A stretch of 64,000 nucleotides of DNA. It comes from AC-37 sp036389835 (GTDB lineage: Bacteria; Actinomycetota; Thermoleophilia; Solirubrobacterales; Thermoleophilaceae). Numbering within the stretch: position 1 is the stretch's first letter; every line of letters begins with the position of its first letter. A program made the translations under genes and the position numbers. The stretch is from contig DASVWC010000108.1 of assembly GCA_036389835.1 (NCBI GenBank), positions 26,970-90,969 on the forward strand. The letters run 5' to 3'. Positions 41,476 to 49,493 of this stretch are shown one piece after another. Under the pieces are notes generated by a model that saw only the letters and a program-made list of their open reading frames with translations, did no database searches and was not told the origin of the DNA.

Positions 41476-42066
41476 ATGGTCGAGGGGCGGCGCGCTGCGA
41501 TGCTGCTGGCGGTGGTCGCGGCCCTGGCCGCCGTCACCTACCTGGTTCCGGCGCTGCAATTCGGGCCGCTCGACCGCGACGGCGAGGAGGCGCGAGTCGG
41601 CGACGCCCCGACCCGGGGCTGCGCGCACGCCCGCGACGAGCCGCGCGACGGCCTCGGCGAGGCCGAGCGGGCCACGCTCTGCCTGCTCAACGCCGAGCGG
41701 CGCCGGCACGGGCTCGGGAAGCTGCGCCCCGATCGCGCGCTGCGGCGCGCGGCCCTGCGCCACTCCGAGGACATGATCGAGCGCGATTTCTTCGAGCACG
41801 AGAACCCGGACGGTCTCGGACCGCACGAGCGGATCCTGCGGGCTGGGTACGAGCCCGACCCGGCGGGCTTCTCGACCGGCGAGAACCTCGCCACCGGCGA
41901 CCCGGGCACGCCGGCCGCCATGGTCGACGGGTGGATGCACAGCCCGGGCCATCGCCGCAACATCCTGCGCCCGGGGTTCGAGGAGATCGGCATCGGCATC
42001 GTGCCGAGGCACCAGGAGGGCGGCCCGGGGGCGACCTACACGACCACGTTCGGCGGCAGGTCGTAG
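41476..42066 (+). CDS. CAP/SCP-domain secreted protein
   Basis: A 196-residue protein with an N-terminal membrane segment (about 8-24) and a CAP (SCP/PR-1) domain: LCLLNAERRRHGLGKLRPD, ALRHSEDMIERDFFEHENPDG, TGENLATGD and MVDGWMHSPGHRRNIL. The His and Glu of the CAP tetrad are present. CACAAT ends 6 bp before the ATG. CAP proteins act outside the cell; bacterial members are poorly understood. Eleven bp upstream of the lipoprotein at 42077. Confidence 0.88.
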   Translation: MVEGRRAAMLLAVVAALAAVTYLVPALQFGPLDRDGEEARVGDAPTRGCAHARDEPRDGLGEAERATLCLLNAERRRHGLGKLRPDRALRRAALRHSEDMIERDFFEHENPDGLGPHERILRAGYEPDPAGFSTGENLATGDPGTPAAMVDGWMHSPGHRRNILRPGFEEIGIGIVPRHQEGGPGATYTTTFGGRS

Positions 42067-42076
42067 CGTGGGGGAC

Positions 42077-42586
42077 GTGCGCCGCCTGCTGCCCCTCGCC
42101 GCCGTGATGATCGCGGTCGGCGGCTGCGGCGGCGACGGCGACGAGCGGCGGCCGGCCGCGCCGGAGCCGGCCGCGACCACGTCGGCGAGGCCGGCTCCAC
42201 CCGGCACGAGCACGACGACGGCGACCGAGGGGCCGGAGCGGAAGCCCAGCTACGAGCGCACGCCGCGGTCGCTCGCCGCCTGCCTCCGCACGGCGCCGGG
42301 CGTGGACGAGGTCCTGGTGAAGGGCCGCGACAGCGACGACGTGATGTTCTTCTCCGACCTCGCGGAGGGGAGGGTGGACGTGCTCGGCGTGACGGTCGAG
42401 GGCGCGGCGGGCGAGGTGACCGTCGCCGTCTACGAGTCGGCGGCGGCCGCGAAGAAGGCGGCGCCGAACGCCGGCGGCGGCAGCACGGTCGCGATCAAGG
42501 CCGTGGGATCAGCGCTGGTGATCGCGCCGCTGCGCGCGCCGACGGCGGCGGTCGAGGACTGCCTCAGCGCGGCCGGCTACGAGTGA
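42077..42586 (+). CDS. Small lipoprotein of unknown function
   Basis: A 169-residue lipoprotein: RRLLPLAAVMIAVGGC gives the lipobox with Cys17, then an Ala/Thr/Pro linker and a small alpha/beta domain with two Cys (AACLRTAPG and EDCLSAAGYE). I chose GTG 42077 over GTG 42068 because TAGCGT (42064-42069) lies 7 bp before it and the signal peptide then begins with Arg-Arg. Not recognised. Its 3' end overlaps the convergent regulator by 10 bp. Confidence 0.7.
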   Translation: MRRLLPLAAVMIAVGGCGGDGDERRPAAPEPAATTSARPAPPGTSTTTATEGPERKPSYERTPRSLAACLRTAPGVDEVLVKGRDSDDVMFFSDLAEGRVDVLGVTVEGAAGEVTVAVYESAAAAKKAAPNAGGGSTVAIKAVGSALVIAPLRAPTAAVEDCLSAAGYE

Positions 42587-43245
42587 CCGTTCGCCGACGG
42601 GTCGCCGGGCGGAGCGAGGTCGGCCAGGTCGTCGCCCTCGGCGAAGACGCCCGCGCTGCTGCCCTCGACGATCGCCGATAGCGGGGTCTCGAACAGCATC
42701 ATCGCCGCGGTCGCCTCGATGGCCGCCGAGTCGGGGTTTGCCTCCACGCGCGCCGCGTCCTCGGACTTGATGCGGTCGAGGCGCTCGAGGACGCCGGCGA
42801 GCTCGCGCGAGACCCGCTCCCAGCCCTCCGGCGTCAGCGTCATCCGCGTCCGGGTGAGGTGGATGTCCTCGCGGTCGAAGCCACCCGCCTCGGCCGCCGC
42901 GAAGACCTCCTTGCCGAGCTGCGAGAGACGCCCGCCGATGATCGCGCGCTTGACGATCGCCGGGAGCCGGCCCCAGACCTCGTCGTACATCCGCGGCCGC
43001 ACCATCGCCGTGTAGAAGTGCTCGATCGAGCCGCGCGTCTGGCGCCGGCTCACGAGCTTGATCAGGTTCATCGACGCGAGCTGGCGCACGTGGTAGCTCG
43101 TCGTCGGCAGCGAGGCGCCGAGCTCCGCCGAGAGCTGGCGCGGGCTGGCCACCCGGTTGTCGAGGAGACCCATGATCTCGATGCGAAGCGGATGCGCGTA
43201 GGCCTTGGCGATCTTCGGATCGGTTATGTCGGCCGGGTGGGGCAT
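42577..43245 (-). CDS. ArsR/HTH_20-type transcriptional regulator
   Basis: A 222-residue winged-helix regulator. AYAHPLRIEIMGLLDNRVASPRQLS near 15-40 and SYHVRQLASMNLIKLVSRRQTRGSIEHFYTA near 50-80 are the ArsR-like HTH_20 core; the rest is helical, probably for dimerisation and sensing. The ATG has a good ribosome site (GAGGAGAG). Two copies of a CATCTTG(C/A)G motif upstream, one inside the promoter spacer, suggest autoregulation. It is on the same strand as the methyltransferase at 43425, with a gap of about 180 bp. Confidence 0.85.
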   Translation of the reverse strand: MPHPADITDPKIAKAYAHPLRIEIMGLLDNRVASPRQLSAELGASLPTTSYHVRQLASMNLIKLVSRRQTRGSIEHFYTAMVRPRMYDEVWGRLPAIVKRAIIGGRLSQLGKEVFAAAEAGGFDREDIHLTRTRMTLTPEGWERVSRELAGVLERLDRIKSEDAARVEANPDSAAIEATAAMMLFETPLSAIVEGSSAGVFAEGDDLADLAPPGDPSANGHS

Positions 43246-43277
43246 GGCGGCTCTCCTCAGGGCGACGGACCCTCACC

Positions 43278-43306
43278 ACTCTAGTCATCTTGCGTAAACG
43301 CCGCAA
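43278..43306 (-). promoter_or_regulatory. Promoter of the ArsR-type regulator
   Basis: TTGCGG (43301-43306), a 17-bp spacer, then TAGAGT (43278-43283). The spacer contains CGCAAGATG, one copy of a 9-base motif repeated at 43356-43364, which places a likely operator inside the promoter. Confidence 0.5.
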
Positions 43307-43347
43307 CCAGGTCCGAGGGCTTGCTCGGTCGTCGGACCATGCTGTAT

Positions 43348-43365
43348 GCTCAAAACATCTTGAGC
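43348..43365. promoter_or_regulatory. Inverted repeat, candidate regulator site
   Basis: GCTCAA, six bases, then TTGAGC: perfect 6-bp arms. The right half contains CATCTTGAG, matching CATCTTGCG at 43286-43294. It is probably a second site for the ArsR-type protein, about 80 bp upstream of its promoter and 60 bp past the end of the methyltransferase gene. Confidence 0.5.
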
Positions 43366-43424
43366 AACCGCGCCAGCAGCAGGGATCGCCTTGCCACGAG
43401 GGGGGTGACGTTCGTGATCGTGCA

Positions 43425-44273
43425 CTACCGCTGAGGAGTGGCCGGCGTCCTTGCAAGGGCTCGCCGGTCCACGGGGTCGCCGGGCCGCGAAGCCAGGCAG
43501 ACGAGCTTCAGGTCGCGCTCGTCGTCGGGCTCGCCCGCGAGCCGTGGGCCGGTGGCGAGGCCGCGGAACACGACGTGGCGAAATCCGGCCGCGGCGCAGG
43601 CCTCGCGCAGCTCGTCGACCGGCCAGTGGCGCTGCACGTGCCTGCTCTCGACGGTGCCCTCCGGGGAGTGGATCGTCATCGTCGCGGCCACGATCGAGCC
43701 GGGCTCCACGTCCCGGCTCGCCTCGCCGTGCCACTCGAAGCGGGTGGCGCCGGACTCGACCTCGAAGGTCTCGGCGAAGTCGCCCCGGTAGGTGCCGAGC
43801 GTGTTCGCGTCGAAGATCAGGATCCCCTCGGGGGCGAGCGCGCCGGCCATGCTCGCGAGCGCCGCGCGCAGGTCGCCGGCCGTCAGCAGGTAGTTGACCG
43901 CGTCGTCCATGCAGGTGATCAGGTCGAAGCGGCGCCGCCACGGCAGGCTGCGCATGTCCGCCACGACGATCTCGGCCGCGGGCGCCTTGCGCCGGGCCTC
44001 CGCCACCATCGACGGGGAGATGTCGCACGCCGCGACCTCGTAGCCGCGCTCGAGCATCGGCACGAAGCTCTTGCCGGTTCCGCAGGCGACGTCGAGCAGG
44101 CGCCGCCCGCGCAGGCCCTGAGCCTGGGCCCAGGCCTCGATCTGCGCGATCACCGGCTCGTAGGCGGATCGCTCCGTGAAGAGGTCGTAGTGTGGGGCGA
44201 GCGGCTCGTACGCGGCGACGGCGAGGTCCTGTGTCCCGGCGTCGAGCGCGGTGGTTCGGGTCGTGGTCGTCAT
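43425..44273 (-). CDS. Class I SAM-dependent methyltransferase
   Basis: A 282-residue methyltransferase. YDLFTERSAYEP near 28-39 is typical of the small-molecule type. LLDVACGTGKSFVPMLERGY near 58-77 is motif I, VACDIS motif II, and FDLITCMDDAVNYLL the motif IV region, with an extra beta domain after about residue 150. It starts at 44273. Divergent from the DUF1697 gene. Substrate unknown. Confidence 0.87.
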   Translation of the reverse strand: MTTTTRTTALDAGTQDLAVAAYEPLAPHYDLFTERSAYEPVIAQIEAWAQAQGLRGRRLLDVACGTGKSFVPMLERGYEVAACDISPSMVAEARRKAPAAEIVVADMRSLPWRRRFDLITCMDDAVNYLLTAGDLRAALASMAGALAPEGILIFDANTLGTYRGDFAETFEVESGATRFEWHGEASRDVEPGSIVAATMTIHSPEGTVESRHVQRHWPVDELREACAAAGFRHVVFRGLATGPRLAGEPDDERDLKLVCLASRPGDPVDRRALARTPATPQR

Positions 44274-44391
44274 GACCCATAAGGACCCGCTGATCGGTCA
44301 AAAACGTTTCACGCGCGGGGACTTGGCGCGTGCCCCCGCCCGGGATGGTGCGCGCTCCCGTCCGGACGACGCGGTTGATAAGCATTGCGAC

Positions 44392-44925
44392 GTGCCACGT
44401 CACGTCGCGCTACTGCGCGGGATCAACCTCGGCAGCCGCAACCGGGTGAGCATGCCGGAGCTGCGCGAGCTGCTCGAGGGCCACGGCTACGGCGACGTCG
44501 AGACGCTCGTGCAGAGCGGCAACGTGGTGCTCACGAGCCGGCTCTCACCCGCCCGGCTCGAGCGCGAGCTCCAGAGGCAGATCGCCGACGGGCTCGGTGT
44601 CGACACGCCCGTGATCGTGCGCACGCGCGACGAGCTGGCGCGGGTGGTCGAGGCCGACCCGTTCGGCTCGGTCGCCGACAACCCCAAGCTCTATCAGGTG
44701 ACGTTCCTGGCGGAGGAGCCGCCGGCCGACGTGGCGCGCGAGCTGGCCGAGCTCGACGTGGCGCCCGAGCGGATCGAGCTGATCGGCCGCGAGCTGTACA
44801 CCTGGCACCCGGACGGGATCCAGCGCTCGAAGGTGGACCGGCTGCGCACGAGCAAGCGCCTGCCGACCGGGACGGCGCGCAACTGGAACACCGTCACGAA
44901 GCTGCTGGAGATGGCGGGGGGCTAG
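44392..44925 (+). CDS. DUF1697 family protein
   Basis: A 177-residue protein of the DUF1697 family: HVALLRGINLGSRNRVSMPE at the N-terminus, GYGDVETLVQSGNVVLTS near 35-52, and the C-terminal KVDRLRTSKRLPTGTARNWNTVTKL block. Length is standard for the family. Its biochemical role is not established. I chose GTG 44392 for the exact family N-terminus; TAAGCA lies 7 bp upstream. Confidence 0.9.
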   Translation: MPRHVALLRGINLGSRNRVSMPELRELLEGHGYGDVETLVQSGNVVLTSRLSPARLERELQRQIADGLGVDTPVIVRTRDELARVVEADPFGSVADNPKLYQVTFLAEEPPADVARELAELDVAPERIELIGRELYTWHPDGIQRSKVDRLRTSKRLPTGTARNWNTVTKLLEMAGG

Positions 44926-45202
44926 CCGACCTTCGAAGCCCACGGGCAGGCTCCGCGAGCGGCGTCGTTCCTCGTGACCGGAGGATTTGGTCGCCTATAC
45001 AGCCCAAAACCTACGGTCACCGCGCGGCCGCCGTACCCAGCCGCAGTTACGGGACCCGCGCGGCGCGGCCCAGCGGATCGCCCGCGCTAGCAGGAGCGGC
45101 GCGAGCGGGCTCGGCCGGCGGTCGCAACGTGTGGAGCGGGATGGGCGGTGGCGCGAGGGTCCGTAGGCCGAATACACGGACGAGTCGTAGCGGGTGGAGA
45201 TG
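44926..45202. other. Intergenic stretch with no gene found
   Basis: About 280 bp between the DUF1697 gene and the promoter of the PD-(D/E)XK gene. No credible coding frame, tRNA or hairpin stands out on either strand. Composition begins to shift towards lower GC here. Confidence 0.5.
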
Positions 45203-45208
45203 TAGGGT
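45203..45208 (+). promoter_or_regulatory. -10 hexamer of the PD-(D/E)XK gene
   Basis: TAGGGT ends 8 bp before the ATG at 45217. Confidence 0.4.
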
Positions 45209-45216
45209 GCGCTCAA

Positions 45217-46660
45217 ATGGCGCTTCCGCCTGGAACCTCTGACGGCCCGCGGGATGCTGACGTATGGCATCCCGCCCGGCTCATTCCGACTTCCGGAATC
45301 CGAGGACAGGAGGAGCAGGAGAAGCGGGCGACCTCTTCCACGCTCGCCGTGATGGGGGCGGTGACGGAGTTCGGACGAGCGATTCTCGACTCGCTCGGAG
45401 CACCGAGGGGACGCATCTCCACATTCGCGGAAGTCCAGTTGAAAAACCCCGATGGGAAATTGTCGATTCCGGACGGTGCGATCGTCGTCGAGCGAGGGAA
45501 GGTCCGCTGGCGTTGCCTCGTAGAGGTGAAGACCAGCAACGCCGAACTCACTTCCGAGCAGGTATCCCGCTACCTAGACATGGCTCGGCAGCATGGATTC
45601 GACGGCGTATTGACTATCTCGAATCAGATCACTGCGTCCCCAAAGCACAGTCCGGTCGATGTCGACCGACGCAAACTTTCGAGCAAGGTGTCGCTGTACC
45701 ACCTGTCGTGGTGGCGAATCCTCACCGAGGCGATCGTCCAGCATCGTCATCACGGGGTCGCCGATCCGGACCAGGCGTGGATCCTTGGGGAGTTGATCGC
45801 CTACCTCGACCACGGGGCATCCGGGGCGAGCGGATTCGAGGTCATGGGCGACAAGTGGGTAGGCGTTCGCAACGCTGCTGGCGCTAGGACGCTTCGCGCC
45901 GCGGACCCCCGAGGCGCGTCAGGTGGCCGAGCGGTGGGAGCAGTTCGTGGAGTACCTCTGCCTCGGTCTCGGTCAGGACCTGGGCCGCGAAGTCAAGCCC
46001 GTGCGGCCGCGGAAGCAGACCCCTGAGGCCCGCGTCGACGCCTTGGTCAAGTCCCTTGCCGAGACGGGCACGCTTGCGGCTTCGGTGAAGGTGCCGGACG
46101 CCGTTGGCCCGATCTCAGTCGAGGCGGACCTCCGGACGCGCCGGGTGACGACGAGCGTGGAGGTCAGCGCGCCGTCGGAAAAGCGTCCGAAGACTCGTCT
46201 CACCTGGATGCTTCGACAGTTGCGGCACGCTCCGCCCGACCTACGGGTCGACGTGCGTTTCGCGAATACGAAGGAAACGACCTCGGCCCTTCTTGGCGAA
46301 GTCACCGAGTATCCCGAGCGCCTCCTGTCCTCGATCGATCCGAAACGGGAGCCCCGGTCATTCCTGATCGCGCTGAGCCGCCCAATGGGGACGAAGCGTG
46401 GCAAGGGCGAGAAGTCCTTCGTACGAGAGACCCGTCAACAGACGATCGACTTCTACCGCGATCTCGTTCAGGACCTGCGGGCCTGGCAACCGAGCGCCCC
46501 TAAGTTGCCAGCGGAGCCGGAGGAAGTACCTCTTACTCCGCAGCCTGCGCCTCCGCCATTCAGTGCGCCGGACGAGAGGGAGCCCGGCGAGGCTGTCGAT
46601 CCTGCGGACATGAAGCCCGGCGTCCCTGGGGTCCCAGAGCTCAGCCGCAGCGACCTCTGA
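45217..46660 (+). pseudogene. PD-(D/E)XK nuclease-like protein, split by a frameshift
   Basis: Two overlapping frames together encode one protein of about 480 residues. The N-terminal part (from ATG 45217) has a PD-(D/E)XK-type core: LSIPDGAIVVERGKVRWRC followed by LVEVKTSNAELTSEQVSRYL (Asp, then Glu-Val-Lys), then DPDQAWILGELIAYLDHG. Removing one C from the run at 45906-45910 joins TLRAADP to EARQVAERWEQFVEYLCLGL in a single smooth reading. The C-terminal half has a conserved-looking GTKRGKGEKSF block. Codon use is less GC-biased than neighbours. Could be true decay, a sequencing slip, or phase variation. Confidence 0.7.
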
Positions 46661-46684
46661 GCCGGATCTCGGCGCGCATCGGGG

Positions 46685-46882
46685 TCAGCGCGCGCAGTCG
46701 ATGCAGAGCACCGACTTGGGCGCCGCCTCGAGGCGGGCCGGCGCGATCGGCCGGCCGCAGCGGTCGCAGGTGCCGTAGGTGCCCTCCTCGACCTTGGCGA
46801 GCGCCCGGAGGAGACGCTGCTCCGACACCTCGAGGCTGGTGCCGATCCCGATCTCGTTGCGCCGGCTGATGGCCTCGGTCGT
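46685..46882 (-). pseudogene. TraR/DksA-type zinc-finger remnant
   Basis: The frame ends with GTYGTCDRCGRPIAPARLEA and a second Cys pair (LCIDCAR), the C4 zinc finger of TraR/DksA proteins. The preceding TTEAISRRNEIGIGTSLEVSEQRL matches the family helix region, yet no start codon exists between it and the stop of the upstream peptidase gene in the same frame. The only internal start (GTG 46828) gives 47 residues, against roughly 110 in the family. The N-terminal half therefore appears lost. Confidence 0.65.
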
Positions 46883-46918
46883 CCTAGGGTCGCGACCGCT
46901 GCGCGCGGCTCCGGCGGC

Positions 46919-49435
46919 TCAGCCCCGCACCGGCACCGCCACCGGCGGCGAGCCGTCGGGCTCGAGCGCGATCCGCAGACGCCCCGCGTCGACGTCCGCG
47001 TCGCCCGGCGCGGCCGCGATAGTTGCCGCTCCGCCCGCGGCGAACGCCTTGCCGATCGCCTGGCCGTCGCGCAGCAGGCTCACCGTCTGGCCGTCCAGGC
47101 CGGGCGGGAGCGCGACTCGCACCTCGTACGGGGGCCCGCCCGGACCCCGCGGGCTGCGGACGAGCGTCGCGTCGAACGCCGCCGGGTCCAGCACTACGGG
47201 TGCGTCCCCGCCGCCCCAGATCTGCATCGACGGGTCGCCGAAGTAGTGCCACAGGTGGAGCTCGTCCTGCGAGAGGGAGTCGCCGTGGTCCGGGTCCCGC
47301 GGGGTGGTCGGGGGCCAGCGGCCGGCGAGCCGCAGCTTGCCGTGAACCAGCGCGTTGCCCATCCGCTGCCTTGCGACCGGGCCCTCCGCGGCGATGACGT
47401 TCGGGAGCAGGGCGTCGGCGAAGCCGAGCGCGATCTGCGTGTTGTGGGAGGACGGAGAGTCGCGCGTGTCGCCGAAGACGCCGACGGCGCCGCCGCCGGG
47501 CTTGACGAGCGCCTCCTTGGCGAACGACGTCTCGTCGCGGTCGTATGCGCCGCTCGAGCAGTTGATGCTCATGAGGACGGGCAGCCGCTCGCCGTTCGTG
47601 AGCGCCTGCACCCTCGCGGTGTCGAACGCCGGGTGACCCCAGCCGTCGGACCACCCGTGGTCGCGGTGCACGATCAGGAAGCGGCCCTCGTTCCACGCGG
47701 CCGTAACGTCCTGCCCGTCCCCCCGCCAGGCGAAGCCCGGCTTGAGCAGCTCCGGCGGCAGCTCGGTGCCGTCGTGGAGCCGTCGCGGCGCGGTCGAGAA
47801 GTCGTCGTGGTAGATCCGGTCCACCTGCACGCCGCGTGCGACGAGCGCGGTGCGGACGATCTCGGCGTTCTGCACGAAGGTGCGGTCCTCGGTGCCGTCG
47901 TCGTCGTCGTCCTGGAACATCGCGGCGACGGTCGCCCGTCCGAGCGTCGGGCCGCCCGGCGGCGAGCTCTCGTAGCGCACGATCTTCGCGACCGCGTTCG
48001 CCACGGCGGTCTGGTCCCCGCCGACGATGCGTCCTACCGCGACGTCCGGCAGCTCGTCGGCGTCGTTCCTCGTCGAGTAGGGCAGGTCGGACGCGATCCG
48101 CCCCTGCTCGCCCTCGTCGGGGAACGGCTCCTCCCTCGAGTGGAACGTCGGCACGAGCCGGTCGTCGCCGAGGAGCGTCACGTAGCTCGGCCGGATGCAT
48201 GCGCGAGCGCTGAGCCGGCCGCGGATGAAGCGCTGGATCTGGGCGGGCTTCGTCCCCACCGCGCCGCCGGTCTGGACCACGCTGGTCCTCAGGCCGGCCG
48301 CTCGCCGCGCGTCCGCGAGCTGGTTCGCCGCCGCGAGCGTCGCGGGGTTCGTGATCACGAGCATCTCCTCGCCGCACGAGCCGGCGGCCGGCCCGCCGGC
48401 CGCGCCGCGAACCACGTCCGCGTTGATCAGGCCCGAGACGAGCGAGCGCTGCGGCGCCTCCCAGGGTGAGGCGAGCCGGCCGCTGAAGCGCCTCGATCCG
48501 CCGGTGAACCTGATCGTGACCTTCACCGACTTGACCACCCTTAGCCGGCCGCTCGCCGGGTTCCACTGCGCGCTCGGCACCTCGAGCCGGCCGATCCGGA
48601 CGTCGCGCGCGGTTCCGAGGACGGCGCCCTTCGACAGTCGCGGCGGGACCGCCCGGCGATCGTCGTAGGTGCCGCGCGGGTTGATCGTGAACGGCGGCGG
48701 CGCGAACGGCGGAGCGGCGAAGTTCGGGGGCGGCGTGACCTGGTCCGCCGCCTGGGGCTGCGTCGGGAACACGGCCACGTCGTCGATGGCGTAGGTCTCC
48801 GCGCTGCGCGTGGAGACGTCGAGGCCGGCCCCGCTCGGCACGCCGAAGGTGGCGCTGACCACCGGGATCCCCGGCTCGCCCGGATCCGTGACGTCGTTGA
48901 GCGGGAGCACGAGCTTGGTCCACGCCTGGCCGAGGCCGGTCCTTGCCAGGAAGCGAAGGTCGGGCAGCTCGACCTTCAACCTCATCCCGCGCGCGTCGCT
49001 CTCGAGCACCGTCGTCCGCGGCTCGGGGAGCGTGCTCGGAGCGATGCCGCCGCCGCAGCGCCTGGTCGAGTCGAGGCTCAGCAGCGCCTCGGTCAGGGCG
49101 ACCGAGTCGGTGGCCAGCCCGGCGAGCTGACTCGCCGCCTCCTCCCGGCGCGGCTCCACGCGCTCGGCGATGCGCCGGTAGCGCGCCAGGAGCGCGATCG
49201 CCGAGCACGTGTGGCCGGTCTTCGCGCTGTGGCGTGCGGCCAGCGCCATCCGCGCCAGACCGCGGCGCTGGGACGCGGTCCCGGCGCCGCTCGGCAGTGC
49301 CCTGGTCCCCTTCGCGAAGGCCGTGAGCTCGGCCGCCGGCGGCTCCTGGCCGAGCGCGCCACCAGGGACGGCGGCCAGGAAGGCGAGGCCGGTGAGCACG
49401 GGGGCTGGGACGAGGGCGCGCACGGTCGCGCGCAC
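46919..49435 (-). CDS. Secreted C25 (gingipain-like) cysteine peptidase
   Basis: An 838-residue protein with a signal peptide (ending near ALGQE), a propeptide region and a C25 peptidase domain (about 370-740). The His is in LIVHRDHGWSDGWGHP and the Cys in LMSINCSSGAYD, the expected His/Cys dyad of the clan CD fold. YVTLLGDDRLVPTF and DLPYSTRNDADELPDVAVGR are typical of the N-terminal subdomain. A C-terminal Ig-like domain follows. GTG 49435 or GTG 49423 is the start; the latter is 10 bp after TAGGGT. Confidence 0.87.
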   Translation of the reverse strand: MRATVRALVPAPVLTGLAFLAAVPGGALGQEPPAAELTAFAKGTRALPSGAGTASQRRGLARMALAARHSAKTGHTCSAIALLARYRRIAERVEPRREEAASQLAGLATDSVALTEALLSLDSTRRCGGGIAPSTLPEPRTTVLESDARGMRLKVELPDLRFLARTGLGQAWTKLVLPLNDVTDPGEPGIPVVSATFGVPSGAGLDVSTRSAETYAIDDVAVFPTQPQAADQVTPPPNFAAPPFAPPPFTINPRGTYDDRRAVPPRLSKGAVLGTARDVRIGRLEVPSAQWNPASGRLRVVKSVKVTIRFTGGSRRFSGRLASPWEAPQRSLVSGLINADVVRGAAGGPAAGSCGEEMLVITNPATLAAANQLADARRAAGLRTSVVQTGGAVGTKPAQIQRFIRGRLSARACIRPSYVTLLGDDRLVPTFHSREEPFPDEGEQGRIASDLPYSTRNDADELPDVAVGRIVGGDQTAVANAVAKIVRYESSPPGGPTLGRATVAAMFQDDDDDGTEDRTFVQNAEIVRTALVARGVQVDRIYHDDFSTAPRRLHDGTELPPELLKPGFAWRGDGQDVTAAWNEGRFLIVHRDHGWSDGWGHPAFDTARVQALTNGERLPVLMSINCSSGAYDRDETSFAKEALVKPGGGAVGVFGDTRDSPSSHNTQIALGFADALLPNVIAAEGPVARQRMGNALVHGKLRLAGRWPPTTPRDPDHGDSLSQDELHLWHYFGDPSMQIWGGGDAPVVLDPAAFDATLVRSPRGPGGPPYEVRVALPPGLDGQTVSLLRDGQAIGKAFAAGGAATIAAAPGDADVDAGRLRIALEPDGSPPVAVPVRG

Positions 49436-49481
49436 CCTAATCCGTCATCCGGAAGGGGTGGCGCCGCGCCAGGTTGGGGGT

Positions 49482-49487
49482 TAGGCT
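49482..49487 (+). promoter_or_regulatory. -10 hexamer of the 49494 gene
   Basis: TAGGCT ends 6 bp before the GTG at 49494. The same hexamer precedes the genes at 52375 and 63029. Confidence 0.4.
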
Positions 49488-49493
49488 CAGGGG

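Noticed and set aside
43408..43437. Nine-codon frame (VTFVIVHYR) after GAGGGGG between the regulator and methyltransferase genes
   Set aside because: It resembles a leader peptide but precedes no plus-strand gene; both neighbours are on the minus strand.
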